A stretch of 12,500 bases of DNA from Symbiodinium natans (GCA_905221605.1 CAJNDS010000297.1:1-12500), one strand, 5' to 3'; positions 6,273-12,478 are shown, counted from the first letter of the stretch. Notes: generated by a model not told the origin, from the sequence alone. Translations and numbers: made by a program.

Positions 6273-6684
6273 TGGCAGGCACAATGAGGGCTTCGCGAAG
6301 AGGACAGAACCCGAACGTCGCAGGTGCTTTCAAAGTATGCCTTGGTAGCCCCGTGGTACGTACCCTTTACCCTTTCTGTTGGTTCAAGGTTCCCTTGTAA
6401 CGTAACCAACCCCAACAAGGCTGCCCTTATTGTGACATGGTTTCTGGGCTTTCACAGTATGAACCCTAACCCTAGCCGAACAGCAGCGCGATAAGGCTCA
6501 ATTAAGGACCGTTTTTGGGTAGTTACTTGGCGACGGGGTTTAGGCTTTAGGGTTGTTGTAAGGAGGATTTCGGGAGGATTTCGTCTTGAGACTTTGTCAT
6601 GAGACTCACCTGGCCTAAGCCGTAGAGTTTCCGGAGGAATGCATGCTTCATATGTGTTCATCTAAAACTCAAGGGAATATGTCA
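6273..6684. other. 412 bp without a supported gene
   Basis: It holds short decayed telomeric bits near 6463-6476 (AACCCTAACCCTAG) and 6538-6555, and the direct repeat GGAGGATTTCG twice near 6562-6583. The 62- and 69-codon minus-strand frames are partly telomeric and not credible. Confidence 0.5.
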
Positions 6685-6731
6685 TAAACCCTAAATCCCA
6701 AACCCCAAACCCTAAACCCTAAACCCTAAAC
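6685..6731 (-). repeat. Interstitial telomeric tract, about 6 units
   Basis: CCCTAAA with CCCTAAAT and CCCCAAA variants at the left, canonical at the right. Confidence 0.93.
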
Positions 6732-6747
6732 TGCAGTGCGGGTGGCG

Positions 6748-6795
6748 AACCCTAAACCCTAAACCCTAAACCCTAAACCCTAAACCCTAAACCCT
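6748..6795 (-). repeat. Interstitial telomeric tract, about 7 units
   Basis: Perfect CCCTAAA, same orientation as the tract ending at 6731 and separated from it by 16 bp (CTGCAGTGCGGGTGGC). The two may be one array interrupted by a short insertion. Confidence 0.95.
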
Positions 6796-6900
6796 GCCAG
6801 GAATAACACCTCCACGAAGCTGTCCCGAAAGATCGGGTGGCTCAACAGCCACGCCCCGCCCTCGCACGCTTCCCCTATCTTCCCCTCTCCTCGCGTCAGC

Positions 6901-6946
6901 GGTTTCGGGTTTAGGGTTTCAGGGTTTAGGGTTTTAGGGTTTCAGG
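6901..6946 (+). repeat. Telomeric tract with alternating TTTCAGGG and TTTTAGGG variants
   Basis: Units run TTTCGGG, TTTAGGG, TTTCAGGG, TTTAGGG, TTTTAGGG, TTTCAGG. Most deviations are single-base insertions. Confidence 0.9.
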
Positions 6947-7041
6947 ATGTAGAGTTTAGACTTCAGAGGCCTGGATGTAAAAAGAGTTTAGGCAAGTAGT
7001 ATTCCTGTATGCTACCTATTGAGGTCTTGGGGTGAAAGGGG

Positions 7042-7056
7042 GTCTAGGGTTTAGGG
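7042..7056 (+). repeat. Telomeric tract, left part split by FB-A
   Basis: CTAGGGTTTAGGG ends at 7056; the tract resumes as GTTTAGGGTTTAG at 7154 on the other side of FB-A. Confidence 0.85.
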
Positions 7057-7153
7057 TTGGGATGTTCCCCCTGATACGAACAGTCCTTCGTAGGGAGAAT
7101 CCTACCCCCTGTTTTCCTATGAAGGGCTCTTAGTACAAGGGGGAACATCCCAA
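7057..7153 (+). mobile_element. FB-A foldback element inserted in telomeric repeat
   Basis: A 97-bp element bounded by TTGGGATGTTCCCCCT and AGGGGGAACATCCCAA, a perfect 16-bp inverted repeat. The flanking 8-mers are identical, GTTTAGGG at 7049-7056 and at 7154-7161. An 8-bp target duplication is known for the hAT and P superfamilies. The 7-bp periodicity of the target leaves some ambiguity. It has no coding capacity, so an autonomous partner elsewhere is implied. Confidence 0.88.
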
Positions 7154-7263
7154 GTTTAGGGTTTAGACTCTAGGACGGGGCTTTTGATCGGCGTTGCTCC
7201 AAGCTGGTGATGCGGATTTCGGTTTAGGCCTGAATCCAGGAGCCCGACTGCGCGCATGTGTGT

Positions 7264-7344
7264 CCTAATCCCTAAACCCTAAACCCTAAACCCTAAACCC
7301 TAAACCCTAAACCCTAAACCCTAAACCCTAAACCCTAAACCCTA
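7264..7344 (-). repeat. Interstitial telomeric array, about 11 units
   Basis: CCCTAAA, canonical apart from a CCTAATCCC start. Confidence 0.97.
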
Positions 7345-7436
7345 TCAGTACCGGGCCGCCGGCCGTAGCTGTGACTACCAGGGTGATGCGGGCTCAAGAG
7401 GCCTCACGCAAAGGGCTGAGGGCTAAGGACTCGTGG

Positions 7437-7451
7437 GGTTTAGGGTTTAGG
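7437..7451 (+). repeat. Short telomeric tract, 2 units TTTAGGG
   Basis: GGGTTTAGGGTTTAGG between two CCCTAAA arrays. Confidence 0.8.
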
Positions 7452-7521
7452 TTGTCGTGCATCTGGGTTCAGGGCTCTCCCTCTTTATGATGCTTCGCAT
7501 CACCCTCTCTTCCTGCATGTG

Positions 7522-7581
7522 ACCCAAACCCCCTAAACCCTAAACCCTAAACCCTAAACCCTAAACCCTAAACCCTAAACC
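7522..7581 (-). repeat. Interstitial telomeric array, about 8 units
   Basis: ACCCAAACCCC start, then canonical CCCTAAA to 7581. Confidence 0.96.
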
Positions 7582-8248
7582 GTCAAAGGCAGGACGTGGC
7601 GTCAATCAAGCCTCCGATGCATGTCCTCGTCCAGCCTGCATACACTGCAGGACGTTGCATGGGAAATCTGTCCGGGACAACCAAAGCACACACACACACA
7701 CATACCTGTCGCTATCAGGTAGGTTGAAACAGGCATCAACCTTGGGACATCGTGATGCTAAGCTGCACTTTCGCTAACGCCTTGGGCGCGCATTCCCTGG
7801 CCACCGATTCATCCCGACATGGGGTCACAGGATTCGACCCTCAGACCCTCAGCCCTCAATACACCTGAGCACACAGCTCCCGGCGCTGGCTTGCGGCTCG
7901 GAATGCCAACTCAACTCAACTCAACTCAAACCGTCAGGGTAACAGAATCTTCTACGACGGAGCGAGAGGTTGCCGTTAGCACCTCCCTCATCCGTGTGCG
8001 CCGTTGTACCTGATTCGGCAGAACTGGGCTCGGGCTCCTACAATGCAACCGCGCACCATGCCAGCATCGGCACACAATACGTGGCACAGCAGAAGCAGCC
8101 ACACAGAGCTCACTACCAAAATCGGCCTACGCTTTGAGCGTACGTCACGTCTACATTGTTGTCATCTCGATCAGTTTGTCGACCAAAGACTGCAGCTCCC
8201 GAGCCATTCCGCTTGCCGGCGCCAGTCCCTTCTTCGGAATGTGCAGAA
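7582..8248. other. 667 bp without a supported gene
   Basis: It contains a CA repeat near 7686-7703 and the pentamer CAACT repeated about four times at 7908-7928. Frames of 64 codons (7819-8013) and 94 codons (8004-8288) are present, the latter ending in telomeric translation. No domain is recognised in either. Confidence 0.5.
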
Positions 8249-8307
8249 TTTAGGGTTTAGGGTTTCGGGTTTAGGGTTTAGGGTTTAGGGTTTAGGGTTT
8301 AGGGTTT
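8249..8307 (+). repeat. Interstitial telomeric array, about 8 units TTTAGGG
   Basis: Canonical except one TTTCGGG unit. Confidence 0.96.
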
Positions 8308-8456
8308 CGGAAAGCTGTAGGATCGGTCCTGGGGTCAGGGTCTAGGGTTGCCTTCAGCTCAGCCCGTAGGCCCCCAATATCAACCCCGAGGGAAAAGTTG
8401 CACCAGACAGGGTTCATCTTGCTAGCCCAGTGCTACCCTTTTTGCCCTTTTTTGGC

Positions 8457-8496
8457 TTTAGGGTTTAGGGTTTAGGGTTTAGGGTTTAGGGTTAGG
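8457..8496 (+). repeat. Interstitial telomeric tract, about 5 units TTTAGGG
   Basis: Perfect units ending in GGGTTAGG. Confidence 0.95.
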
Positions 8497-8580
8497 TTAA
8501 AATGTAGCCCAGGCAGTTTGCCTTGAATGTTTGAGGGAGGCATGGTAAATCAACGCCACCTGATGTGATGCCGATTGGGT

Positions 8581-8639
8581 TTATAGGGTTTAGGGTTAGG
8601 CCCTAAACCTTAAACCCTAAACCCTAAACCCTAGGGTTT
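8581..8639. repeat. Head-to-head telomeric junction, TTTAGGG into CCCTAAA into TTTAGGG
   Basis: G-strand repeat at 8584-8600 meets C-strand repeat at 8601-8632 with no unique spacer (TTAGG/CCCTAAA). The C-strand tract then ends in the perfect 14-bp palindrome AAACCCTAGGGTTT (8626-8639). TTTAGGG followed by CCCTAAA is the polarity expected of end-to-end telomere fusion or an inverted duplication. Confidence 0.9.
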
Positions 8640-8773
8640 GGGTCTTCTTACAGCCGTAAGTAGGTCTCTAGGAGACCATGGCCGCATGAGAGTCAGCGCC
8701 CCGGCTTCGCCAGGGCAGGCTGTCGGAAGAAATCCGGTTCAACGAGGTCAAGGACGCTTTGAAAGCCTGAACG
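8640..8773. other. Unique DNA between telomeric junction and FB-A
   Basis: GGTCTCTAGGAGACC near 8661-8675 is a small hairpin. No gene is supported; an 83-codon frame (8638-8889) runs through FB-A and is not credible. Confidence 0.5.
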
Positions 8774-8877
8774 TTGGGATGTTCCCCCTTGTACTGGCAG
8801 CCCTTAGTGGGGATGATAGTGCCCCCTATGATAAAATCCCTAGTAAGGAGCTGTTAGCAGAAGGGGGAACATCCCAA
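8774..8877 (+). mobile_element. FB-A foldback element, intact reference copy
   Basis: A 104-bp element with ends TTGGGATGTTCCCCCTT and AAGGGGGAACATCCCAA as a perfect 17-bp inverted repeat. The interior carries weaker inverted similarity (GGCAGCCCTTAGTGGGGAT against ATCCCTAGTAAGGAGCTG). The flanking 8-mers CCTGAACG (8766-8773) and ACTGAACC (8878-8885) agree at 6 of 8 positions, consistent with an aged 8-bp target duplication that resembles CCTAAACC. Confidence 0.9.
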
Positions 8878-8885
8878 ACTGAACC

Positions 8886-9342
8886 CTGACCTTAGAGGTC
8901 CCAAGACTTCAACCTGGCTTGGGGGGGAGGGCTGGGGGATTAGGATGTGAGGTTTGGGAGTCAGGGGTGGTATTGGTTCCAGTTGCAGAGAGGGGGCTGA
9001 GGGTCAAACGGTTCGGTGCAACATGTGGTGCACCATCGTCTAGCCCTTCACTTTGAGTCCAAAGTAACCTGCGTGTGAAGCCGGAGTTCACGAATCGAAG
9101 GCCGAGTGTGGTTTGGTTTTCCGTCTTGGGAGGGCACCCAGGGGGGGGAAGTTCTGGGCGTTCGGGTTGGGCGTCTGCACCTCCTTAAGTCGTCATGGGT
9201 TTTGCCGAAAACTGGGACAGTGTGCTCAGTTTCTCGTCAGGACATTCATCGGGTTGGGGTTCCCTGTTAGTCCCCTTAAAACCAAAAGGGGCGCCCTTTT
9301 TATTCCTAGGTTACTCCTGGGTCTCGTAGGGTTCTACCTTGG
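8886..9342. other. 457 bp without a supported gene
   Basis: G-rich patches at about 8921-8938 and 9141-9148, and a near-palindrome AAAAGGGGCGCCCTTTTT near 9283-9300. Small frames (60 codons minus, 83 codons plus) show no domain, and the plus frame ends in telomeric translation. Confidence 0.5.
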
Positions 9343-9446
9343 AACCCTAAACCCTAAACCTTAAACCGTAAACCCTAAACCCTAAACCCTAAACCCTAAA
9401 CCCTAAACCCTAAACCCTAAACCCTAAACCCTAAACCCTAAACCCT
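9343..9446 (-). repeat. Interstitial telomeric array, about 15 units
   Basis: Two early variants (CCTTAAA, CCGTAAA), then eleven or more perfect CCCTAAA units. Confidence 0.97.
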
Positions 9447-9553
9447 CCACCCCGTTCACAGCTTCAGCGTTGCCTTGCCTTGCAGCCTTGCGCTGCGTGG
9501 AAGGAGTGGCTGGCGAAGACTGGGGATGACGAGGCTGGAGAAAGGTGAAGGGT

Positions 9554-9653
9554 CCCTAAACCCTAAAGCAGAAACCCTAAACCTTAAACCCTAAACCCCA
9601 AACCCCAAACCCTAAACCCTAAACCCCAAACCCTAAACCCTAAACCCTAAACC
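9554..9653 (-). repeat. Telomeric array with mixed CCCTAAA and CCCCAAA units
   Basis: CCCTAAA units interrupted by GCAGAAA near 9568 and mixed with several CCCCAAA units (9595-9630). The CCCCAAA variant is the one amplified at 12185-12345. Confidence 0.95.
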
Positions 9654-9826
9654 ACTTGGCTTGTCCGCTTTGCGAGTCCAGAGAGTCATACTCGCACCCC
9701 TACGGATGTGCCCCTAAGAGGTTTCCCCGAATAGGGGCTCCTGATGTTCCCTTAGAGGGTCCCCAAACCCAAGGGTACCGAGGTAGAGTCCCTTGAGCGG
9801 GCGGCTGCAACAAGCATCCTGAAAAT

Positions 9827-9878
9827 CCTAAACCCTAAACCCCAAACCCTAAACCCTAAACCCTAAACCCTAAACCCT
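9827..9878 (-). repeat. Interstitial telomeric tract, about 7 units
   Basis: CCCTAAA with one CCCCAAA unit near the left end. The 173 bp to its left (9654-9826) hold no recognised feature. Confidence 0.95.
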
Positions 9879-9989
9879 CTTCTCGAAGCCAAAAGAGACC
9901 AGCCCCAGCAGGCAATGATTATTCTTCAAAGCATCGAGAAGAAGGCCTGGGTCGAGCTTCTGGTTCCGCACGCGGGATCTTTCAGTTAT

Positions 9990-10078
9990 CTACTAATTGC
10001 TTAAGAACCCAGAAAGAACAAAAAATGTTTTTCCGTATTAATGTTTTTATTGTTTTGGGGTTCTTAAGCAAACAGTAG
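9990..10078. mobile_element. FB-B foldback element with both terminal repeats
   Basis: An 89-bp element. Left CTACTAATTGCTTAAGAACC and right, reversed, CTACTGTTTGCTTAAGAACC differ at two positions. The interior is A/T-rich (ACAAAAAATG, TTTTTATTGTTTT) and itself partly self-complementary. No convincing target duplication is seen. The left flank also has GATTATTCTTC near 9917, a motif found inside the 901 copy. Confidence 0.85.
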
Positions 10079-10082
10079 TTGG

Positions 10083-10194
10083 AGGGTTCTTCAGGGAGGG
10101 GAGTTACAGGGGGGGGGGGGTTATGTAACCCACCGAATATTCCTAAGGTTCCCTAGGTACCTACCCCCATGAACCCTCCTCCCTTCAGAACCCT
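10083..10194 (-). mobile_element. FB-C foldback element, inverted copy
   Basis: The ends AGGGTTCTTCAGGGAGGGG and reversed AGGGTTCTGAAGGGAGG are inverted repeats. The reverse complement contains GGTTCATGG, GTAGGTACCTAGGGAACC and GGGTTACAT followed by a C run, in the same order as 2861-2996. It starts 4 bp after an FB-B element ends, so the two elements are side by side. A G12 run occupies 10109-10120. Confidence 0.78.
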
Positions 10195-10207
10195 AGAGTT
10201 CATTCAG

Positions 10208-10240
10208 TAGGGTTTAGGATTTAGGGTTTAGGGCTTGGGG
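10208..10240 (+). repeat. Short telomeric tract, 4 units with variants
   Basis: TAGGGTTTAGGATTTAGGGTT followed by TAGGGCTTGGGG, directly joined to an FB-C fragment. Confidence 0.85.
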
Positions 10241-10284
10241 AGGGGGGGTTCATGGGGGGTAGGTACCTGAAGGAACCTTAGGGT
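10241..10284 (+). mobile_element. FB-C fragment
   Basis: GGTTCATGGGGGGTAGGTACC and then GGAACCTTAGGG repeat the left core of FB-C; no right half is found. Confidence 0.7.
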
Positions 10285-10342
10285 TTCCAGCAGTTCAGGG
10301 CTTGGGGTTCAGGAGGCGGTGGAGAAGGGCTCAGACTAAAGG

Positions 10343-10423
10343 TTGGGATGTTCACACTAACAGTCCTGTGTAGAGATTATAGTACCCGCGTCAATACTGT
10401 AAGTATAAGGGGGAACATCCCAA
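10343..10423 (+). mobile_element. FB-A foldback element, short copy
   Basis: An 81-bp element from TTGGGATGTTCACACT to AAGGGGGAACATCCCAA; the left arm has lost several C. The flanking 8-mers ACTAAAGG (10335-10342) and GGTAAAGG (10424-10431) agree at 6 of 8 positions. A degenerate TTTAGGG tract begins immediately to the right. All five FB-A copies in the window have the same orientation. Confidence 0.85.
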
Positions 10424-10431
10424 GGTAAAGG

Positions 10432-10490
10432 GTTTAGGGTTTCGGGTTTAGGTTTTAGGGTTTAGGGTGTTAGGTTTGAAGGTTTAGGGG
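10432..10490 (+). repeat. Telomeric tract with many variants
   Basis: TTTAGGG, TTTCGGG, TTTAGG, TTTTAGGG and GTTAGG units. It adjoins the right target duplication of FB-A. Confidence 0.88.
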
Positions 10491-10634
10491 TAGGCAGGCC
10501 GTTTGCCTCTCGGAGCAGACCACAGATAGCCAGATAGCCCGAGATTTGGGTCATTGGAATTTCCATCCTTAAACCCACGTGCACCACGTGCTGTTGAAAT
10601 CATAGGTCCCGGTCAAACTTACCTCCTGCAGCCA
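10491..10634. other. Unique DNA with two CACGTG sites
   Basis: CACGTGCACCACGTG near 10575-10590 holds two CACGTG palindromes 9 bp apart. In plants such sites bind bZIP and bHLH factors; no gene is nearby to give this meaning. Confidence 0.4.
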
Positions 10635-10635
10635 T

Positions 10636-10691
10636 TTAGGGTTTAGGGCTTAGGGCTTAGAGAATTCTAAGCCCTAAGCCCCAAACCTTAA
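10636..10691. repeat. Near-perfect telomeric palindrome (fusion polarity)
   Basis: The arms 10636-10661 and 10666-10691 pair at 24 of 26 positions around a 4-nt centre GAAT. The left arm is TTTAGGG then CTTAGGG repeat; the right arm is its mirror CCCTAAG repeat. The shared CTTAGGG variants on both arms show that the arms were copied from one another and did not arise as two independent tracts. Confidence 0.92.
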
Positions 10692-10894
10692 GTTTCAAAG
10701 GGAGTCAGCAAGGCGAAAAAGCAAAAACCAGCTGGGTAGGCCTCTTCCCTTGCTCCACCTTCTTTCTGCACTGCTATCTGACGACTTCCTTTGCACCTGC
10801 ACGTCTTTGCCTAAGCCACGCAGTGCAGTGGCTAGGTGGGTGGGAGGAGAAGCCCAAGCCCTGCACCCTAAACACTGAACCAACATAAACCCTC
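10692..10894. other. Unique DNA, no supported gene
   Basis: A 63-codon minus-strand frame (10695-10886) has no recognisable domain. Decayed telomere-like ACCCTAAACACTGAACC lies near 10865-10882. Confidence 0.45.
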
Positions 10895-10986
10895 TCTCAA
10901 GAGCCCAAAACCTACTTCTTTGTAGATTCCTCGTATAAATCCCCCTTATCGGAACTAGAAGAAAAGTAGGTTTTGGGTTCTCAAGG
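10895..10986. mobile_element. FB-G foldback element with TCTCAA flanks
   Basis: GAGCCCAAAACCTACTT (10901-10917) and AAGTAGGTTTTGGGTTC (10964-10980) are inverted repeats with one mismatch. TCTCAA precedes the left arm and recurs at the right end, a candidate 4-6 bp target duplication; the exact boundary is uncertain. The loop is AT-rich and non-coding. Confidence 0.75.
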
Positions 10987-11040
10987 TTGGCCCTCTAGGT
11001 AGTCATTGCCGGGCTGGGTTTCAGGCCTAGGCACTGCAAC

Positions 11041-11120
11041 CCTTAGTTGCCAATATAGCTTGAGATCATGCTAGGATCCCCATGTATGATACAGGGCACA
11101 ATTCCTTCATTAGCATGGAA
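11041..11120. mobile_element. Diverged relative of FB-F
   Basis: AGGATCCCCATGTATGAT followed by AATTCCTTCATTAG resembles the right half of FB-F (AGGATCCCCATATGAT then ATTCCTTAGTTAAG). CATGCT and AGCATG form weak inverted ends. Terminal repeats like CCCAAAGAGC are absent. Confidence 0.4.
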
Positions 11121-11282
11121 GTCTCCAGGTTCTTCTGGGAATGCACCCAACCTAAGCCCCAAACCCTAAGCTGTAGCAATCATGAGGCAAGTGAGATCAA
11201 GCACCCCACGGCTTACATCATCTCTGCTGCGAAGAAAAGCCCCTCCGACCAGAATGGTTGGTGGGTGTGTTCTACAGTTTCC
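11121..11282. other. Unique DNA, no supported gene
   Basis: A 75-codon plus frame (11082-11309) crosses from the FB-F relative into the FB-B fragment and is not credible. Confidence 0.4.
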
Positions 11283-11338
11283 CTACTAATAGGAAGATTT
11301 TTTTTTTAAGGGGGGGGGGGTCCTTAAGCAAACAGTAG
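11283..11338 (+). mobile_element. FB-B fragment with T10 and G11 runs
   Basis: Left CTACTAAT as in the 9990 copy and right CCTTAAGCAAACAGTAG as in the family's terminal repeat. The centre is reduced to AGGAAGA, poly-T, AA and an 11-G run. This is probably an internally deleted copy. Confidence 0.65.
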
Positions 11339-11360
11339 ATAGTAGGGCTCTGTACTATCT
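11337..11360. repeat. Small hairpin AGATAGTA / TACTATCT
   Basis: Perfect 8-bp arms around GGGCTCTG, overlapping the right end of the FB-B fragment. Confidence 0.6.
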
Positions 11361-11454
11361 TTAGGGTCCCAAACTTTTAGAACAACTCCCAAGTCCCTTG
11401 AATTCAGGCGATCGCAAAGGCAGGGCTTTGCTTCTGGATTGGCGTCTTCCGGGG

Positions 11455-11490
11455 AGGGTACCCCCTTTATTTCCTTTACTTGGGGTACGG
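11455..11490. repeat. Short inverted repeat around GGTACCCC
   Basis: GGGTACCCCC and GGGGTAC flank TTTATTTCCTTTACTT. The GTACCCC word also marks the tandem repeat at 1654-1776. Confidence 0.45.
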
Positions 11491-11510
11491 CTTCCCTTTA
11501 AAACTTTAGG

Positions 11511-11548
11511 CCTTAAACCCTAAACTTTAAGACCCTGAGCCCTAAACC
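11511..11548 (-). repeat. Decayed telomeric tract
   Basis: CCTTAAACCCTAAAC, then CCCTGAGCCCTAAACC, with an ACTTTAAGA interruption. Confidence 0.8.
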
Positions 11549-11582
11549 GCAAATGGCTCCCACACGAACTCCCCTTGAACCA

Positions 11583-11671
11583 CTACTGTTTGCTTAAGAA
11601 CCCCAAAAATAAGGAAGAATGATCCCTATATTGACCTTATAAGGAAGATGTGTTGCTTTTGTTTTCTGGGG
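11583..11671 (-). mobile_element. FB-B foldback element, one end lost next to telomeric repeat
   Basis: The left end CTACTGTTTGCTTAAGAACC matches the family terminal repeat exactly. The interior (AAGGAAGAATGATCCC, CCTTATAAGGAAGA) matches the reverse complement of the 901 copy. On the right the inner sequence reaches TTTTCTGGGG and then passes into GGTTTAGGGTCC without the expected TTCTTAAGCAAACAGTAG. Confidence 0.72.
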
Positions 11672-11709
11672 GTTTAGGGTCCAGGTTCAAAAGGGCGTTT
11701 GTTTTTGCA

Positions 11710-11726
11710 GGGGGGGGGGGGGGGGG
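11710..11726 (+). repeat. Poly-G run (17 G)
   Basis: Uninterrupted run between TTTTTGCA and TGTTGGGGC. Confidence 0.95.
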
Positions 11727-11760
11727 TGTTGGGGCACTGAAAGACTTCCGTTAGCAAAAA

Positions 11761-11780
11761 GTTTTAGGGTTCAGGGTTTA
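11761..11780 (+). repeat. Two-unit decayed telomeric tract
   Basis: TTTTAGGGTTCAGGGTTTA, immediately left of FB-H. Confidence 0.65.
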
Positions 11781-11783
11781 TCG

Positions 11784-11922
11784 AAGAAATATTCAACATA
11801 CCCCTAGGGCATACCCGTTAAAGGAAATCAAGGGGTATGGAAAATTCCTCCCTTAGAATCCCTTTGTATTCTACTTTCATAGGTTAAGGGGTATGGGTTT
11901 GGGGTATGGTGAGTTATTCTTG
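11784..11922. mobile_element. FB-H foldback element
   Basis: CATACCCC...ATACCCGTTAA at 11797-11821 and, reversed, CATACCCC...ATACCCCTTAA at 11884-11908 match at about 20 of 25 positions. Weaker pairing extends outward to AAGAA/TTCTT. A further AGGGGTATGG lies inside the left half. Only one copy is present here, and no clear target duplication is seen. Confidence 0.65.
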
Positions 11923-12023
11923 CAATTTAGGATATTTCGAGTGTAGATGTCTAGGTGCATTGTACACACATACATGCACAAACCGTTCCTGAAGGGTCTA
12001 TGGGTTTCATCAGGCACGCCCTA

Positions 12024-12184
12024 TCCCTAAGCCCTGAGCGCCAAAACCCAGACCCCAAATACCCCAAACCCTAGATCCCCAAACCCCAAACCCTAGACCC
12101 TAGACCCTAAGCCCTATAATCCCCAAACCCCACACCCCAAACCCCAATTCCCAAACCCCACACCCCAAACCCCAAACCCCAAAA
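12024..12184 (-). repeat. Decayed mixed telomeric region, CCCTAAG, CCCTAGA and CCCCAAA units
   Basis: Units of 6-8 bp with many variants; CCCCAAA becomes dominant towards the right, with CCCCACA and CCCAATT exceptions. Confidence 0.9.
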
Positions 12185-12345
12185 CCCCAAACCCCAAACC
12201 CCAAACCCCAAACCCCAAACCCCAAACCCCAAACCCCAAACCCCAAACCCCAAACCCCAAACCCCAAACCCCAAACCCCAAACCCCAAACCCCAAACCCC
12301 AAACCCCAAACCCCAAACCCCAAACCCCAAACCCCAAACCCCAAA
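12185..12345 (-). repeat. 23 perfect units of the telomere variant CCCCAAA (TTTGGGG)
   Basis: Exactly 161 bp of CCCCAAA with no interruption, unlike the mixed sequence on its left. Its translation gives the GVWGLGF-type frames on the minus strand in all three phases, so those frames are repeat and not genes. Confidence 0.98.
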
Positions 12346-12453
12346 CCAATCCGAGGTTTGAGCGGCGACCGGCGGAAAGGCAAAGGTGGCGGCAAGCAGA
12401 AAGGCGACAGAGGCTATATCCCCCTTGGGAATTATTGTTTTTCTTGTTTCTAT

Positions 12454-12478
12454 AAAACCCTAAACCCTAAACCCTAAA
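12454..12478 (-). repeat. Interstitial telomeric tract, about 3.5 units
   Basis: AAAACCCTAAACCCTAAACC continuing to CCCTAAA, near the right edge of the window. Confidence 0.93.

Noticed and set aside
6685-6795. CRISPR-like array
   Set aside because: Regular units with spacing were considered, but the repeats are telomeric CCCTAAA without unique spacers of constant length.
10575-10590. Paired CACGTG as a promoter element
   Set aside because: No gene or transcription start is supported nearby, so it is recorded only as sequence.
12185-12345. Ciliate-type telomere (TTTTGGGG)
   Set aside because: The unit is 7 bp, not 8, and the surrounding repeats are plainly TTTAGGG-derived; only one 8-bp CCCCAAAA unit occurs, at 12177-12184.
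12100-12395. GVWGLGF repeat proteins in three minus-strand frames
   Set aside because: The frames are the TTTGGGG repeat translated in all phases; the 7-bp unit has no stop in that direction.
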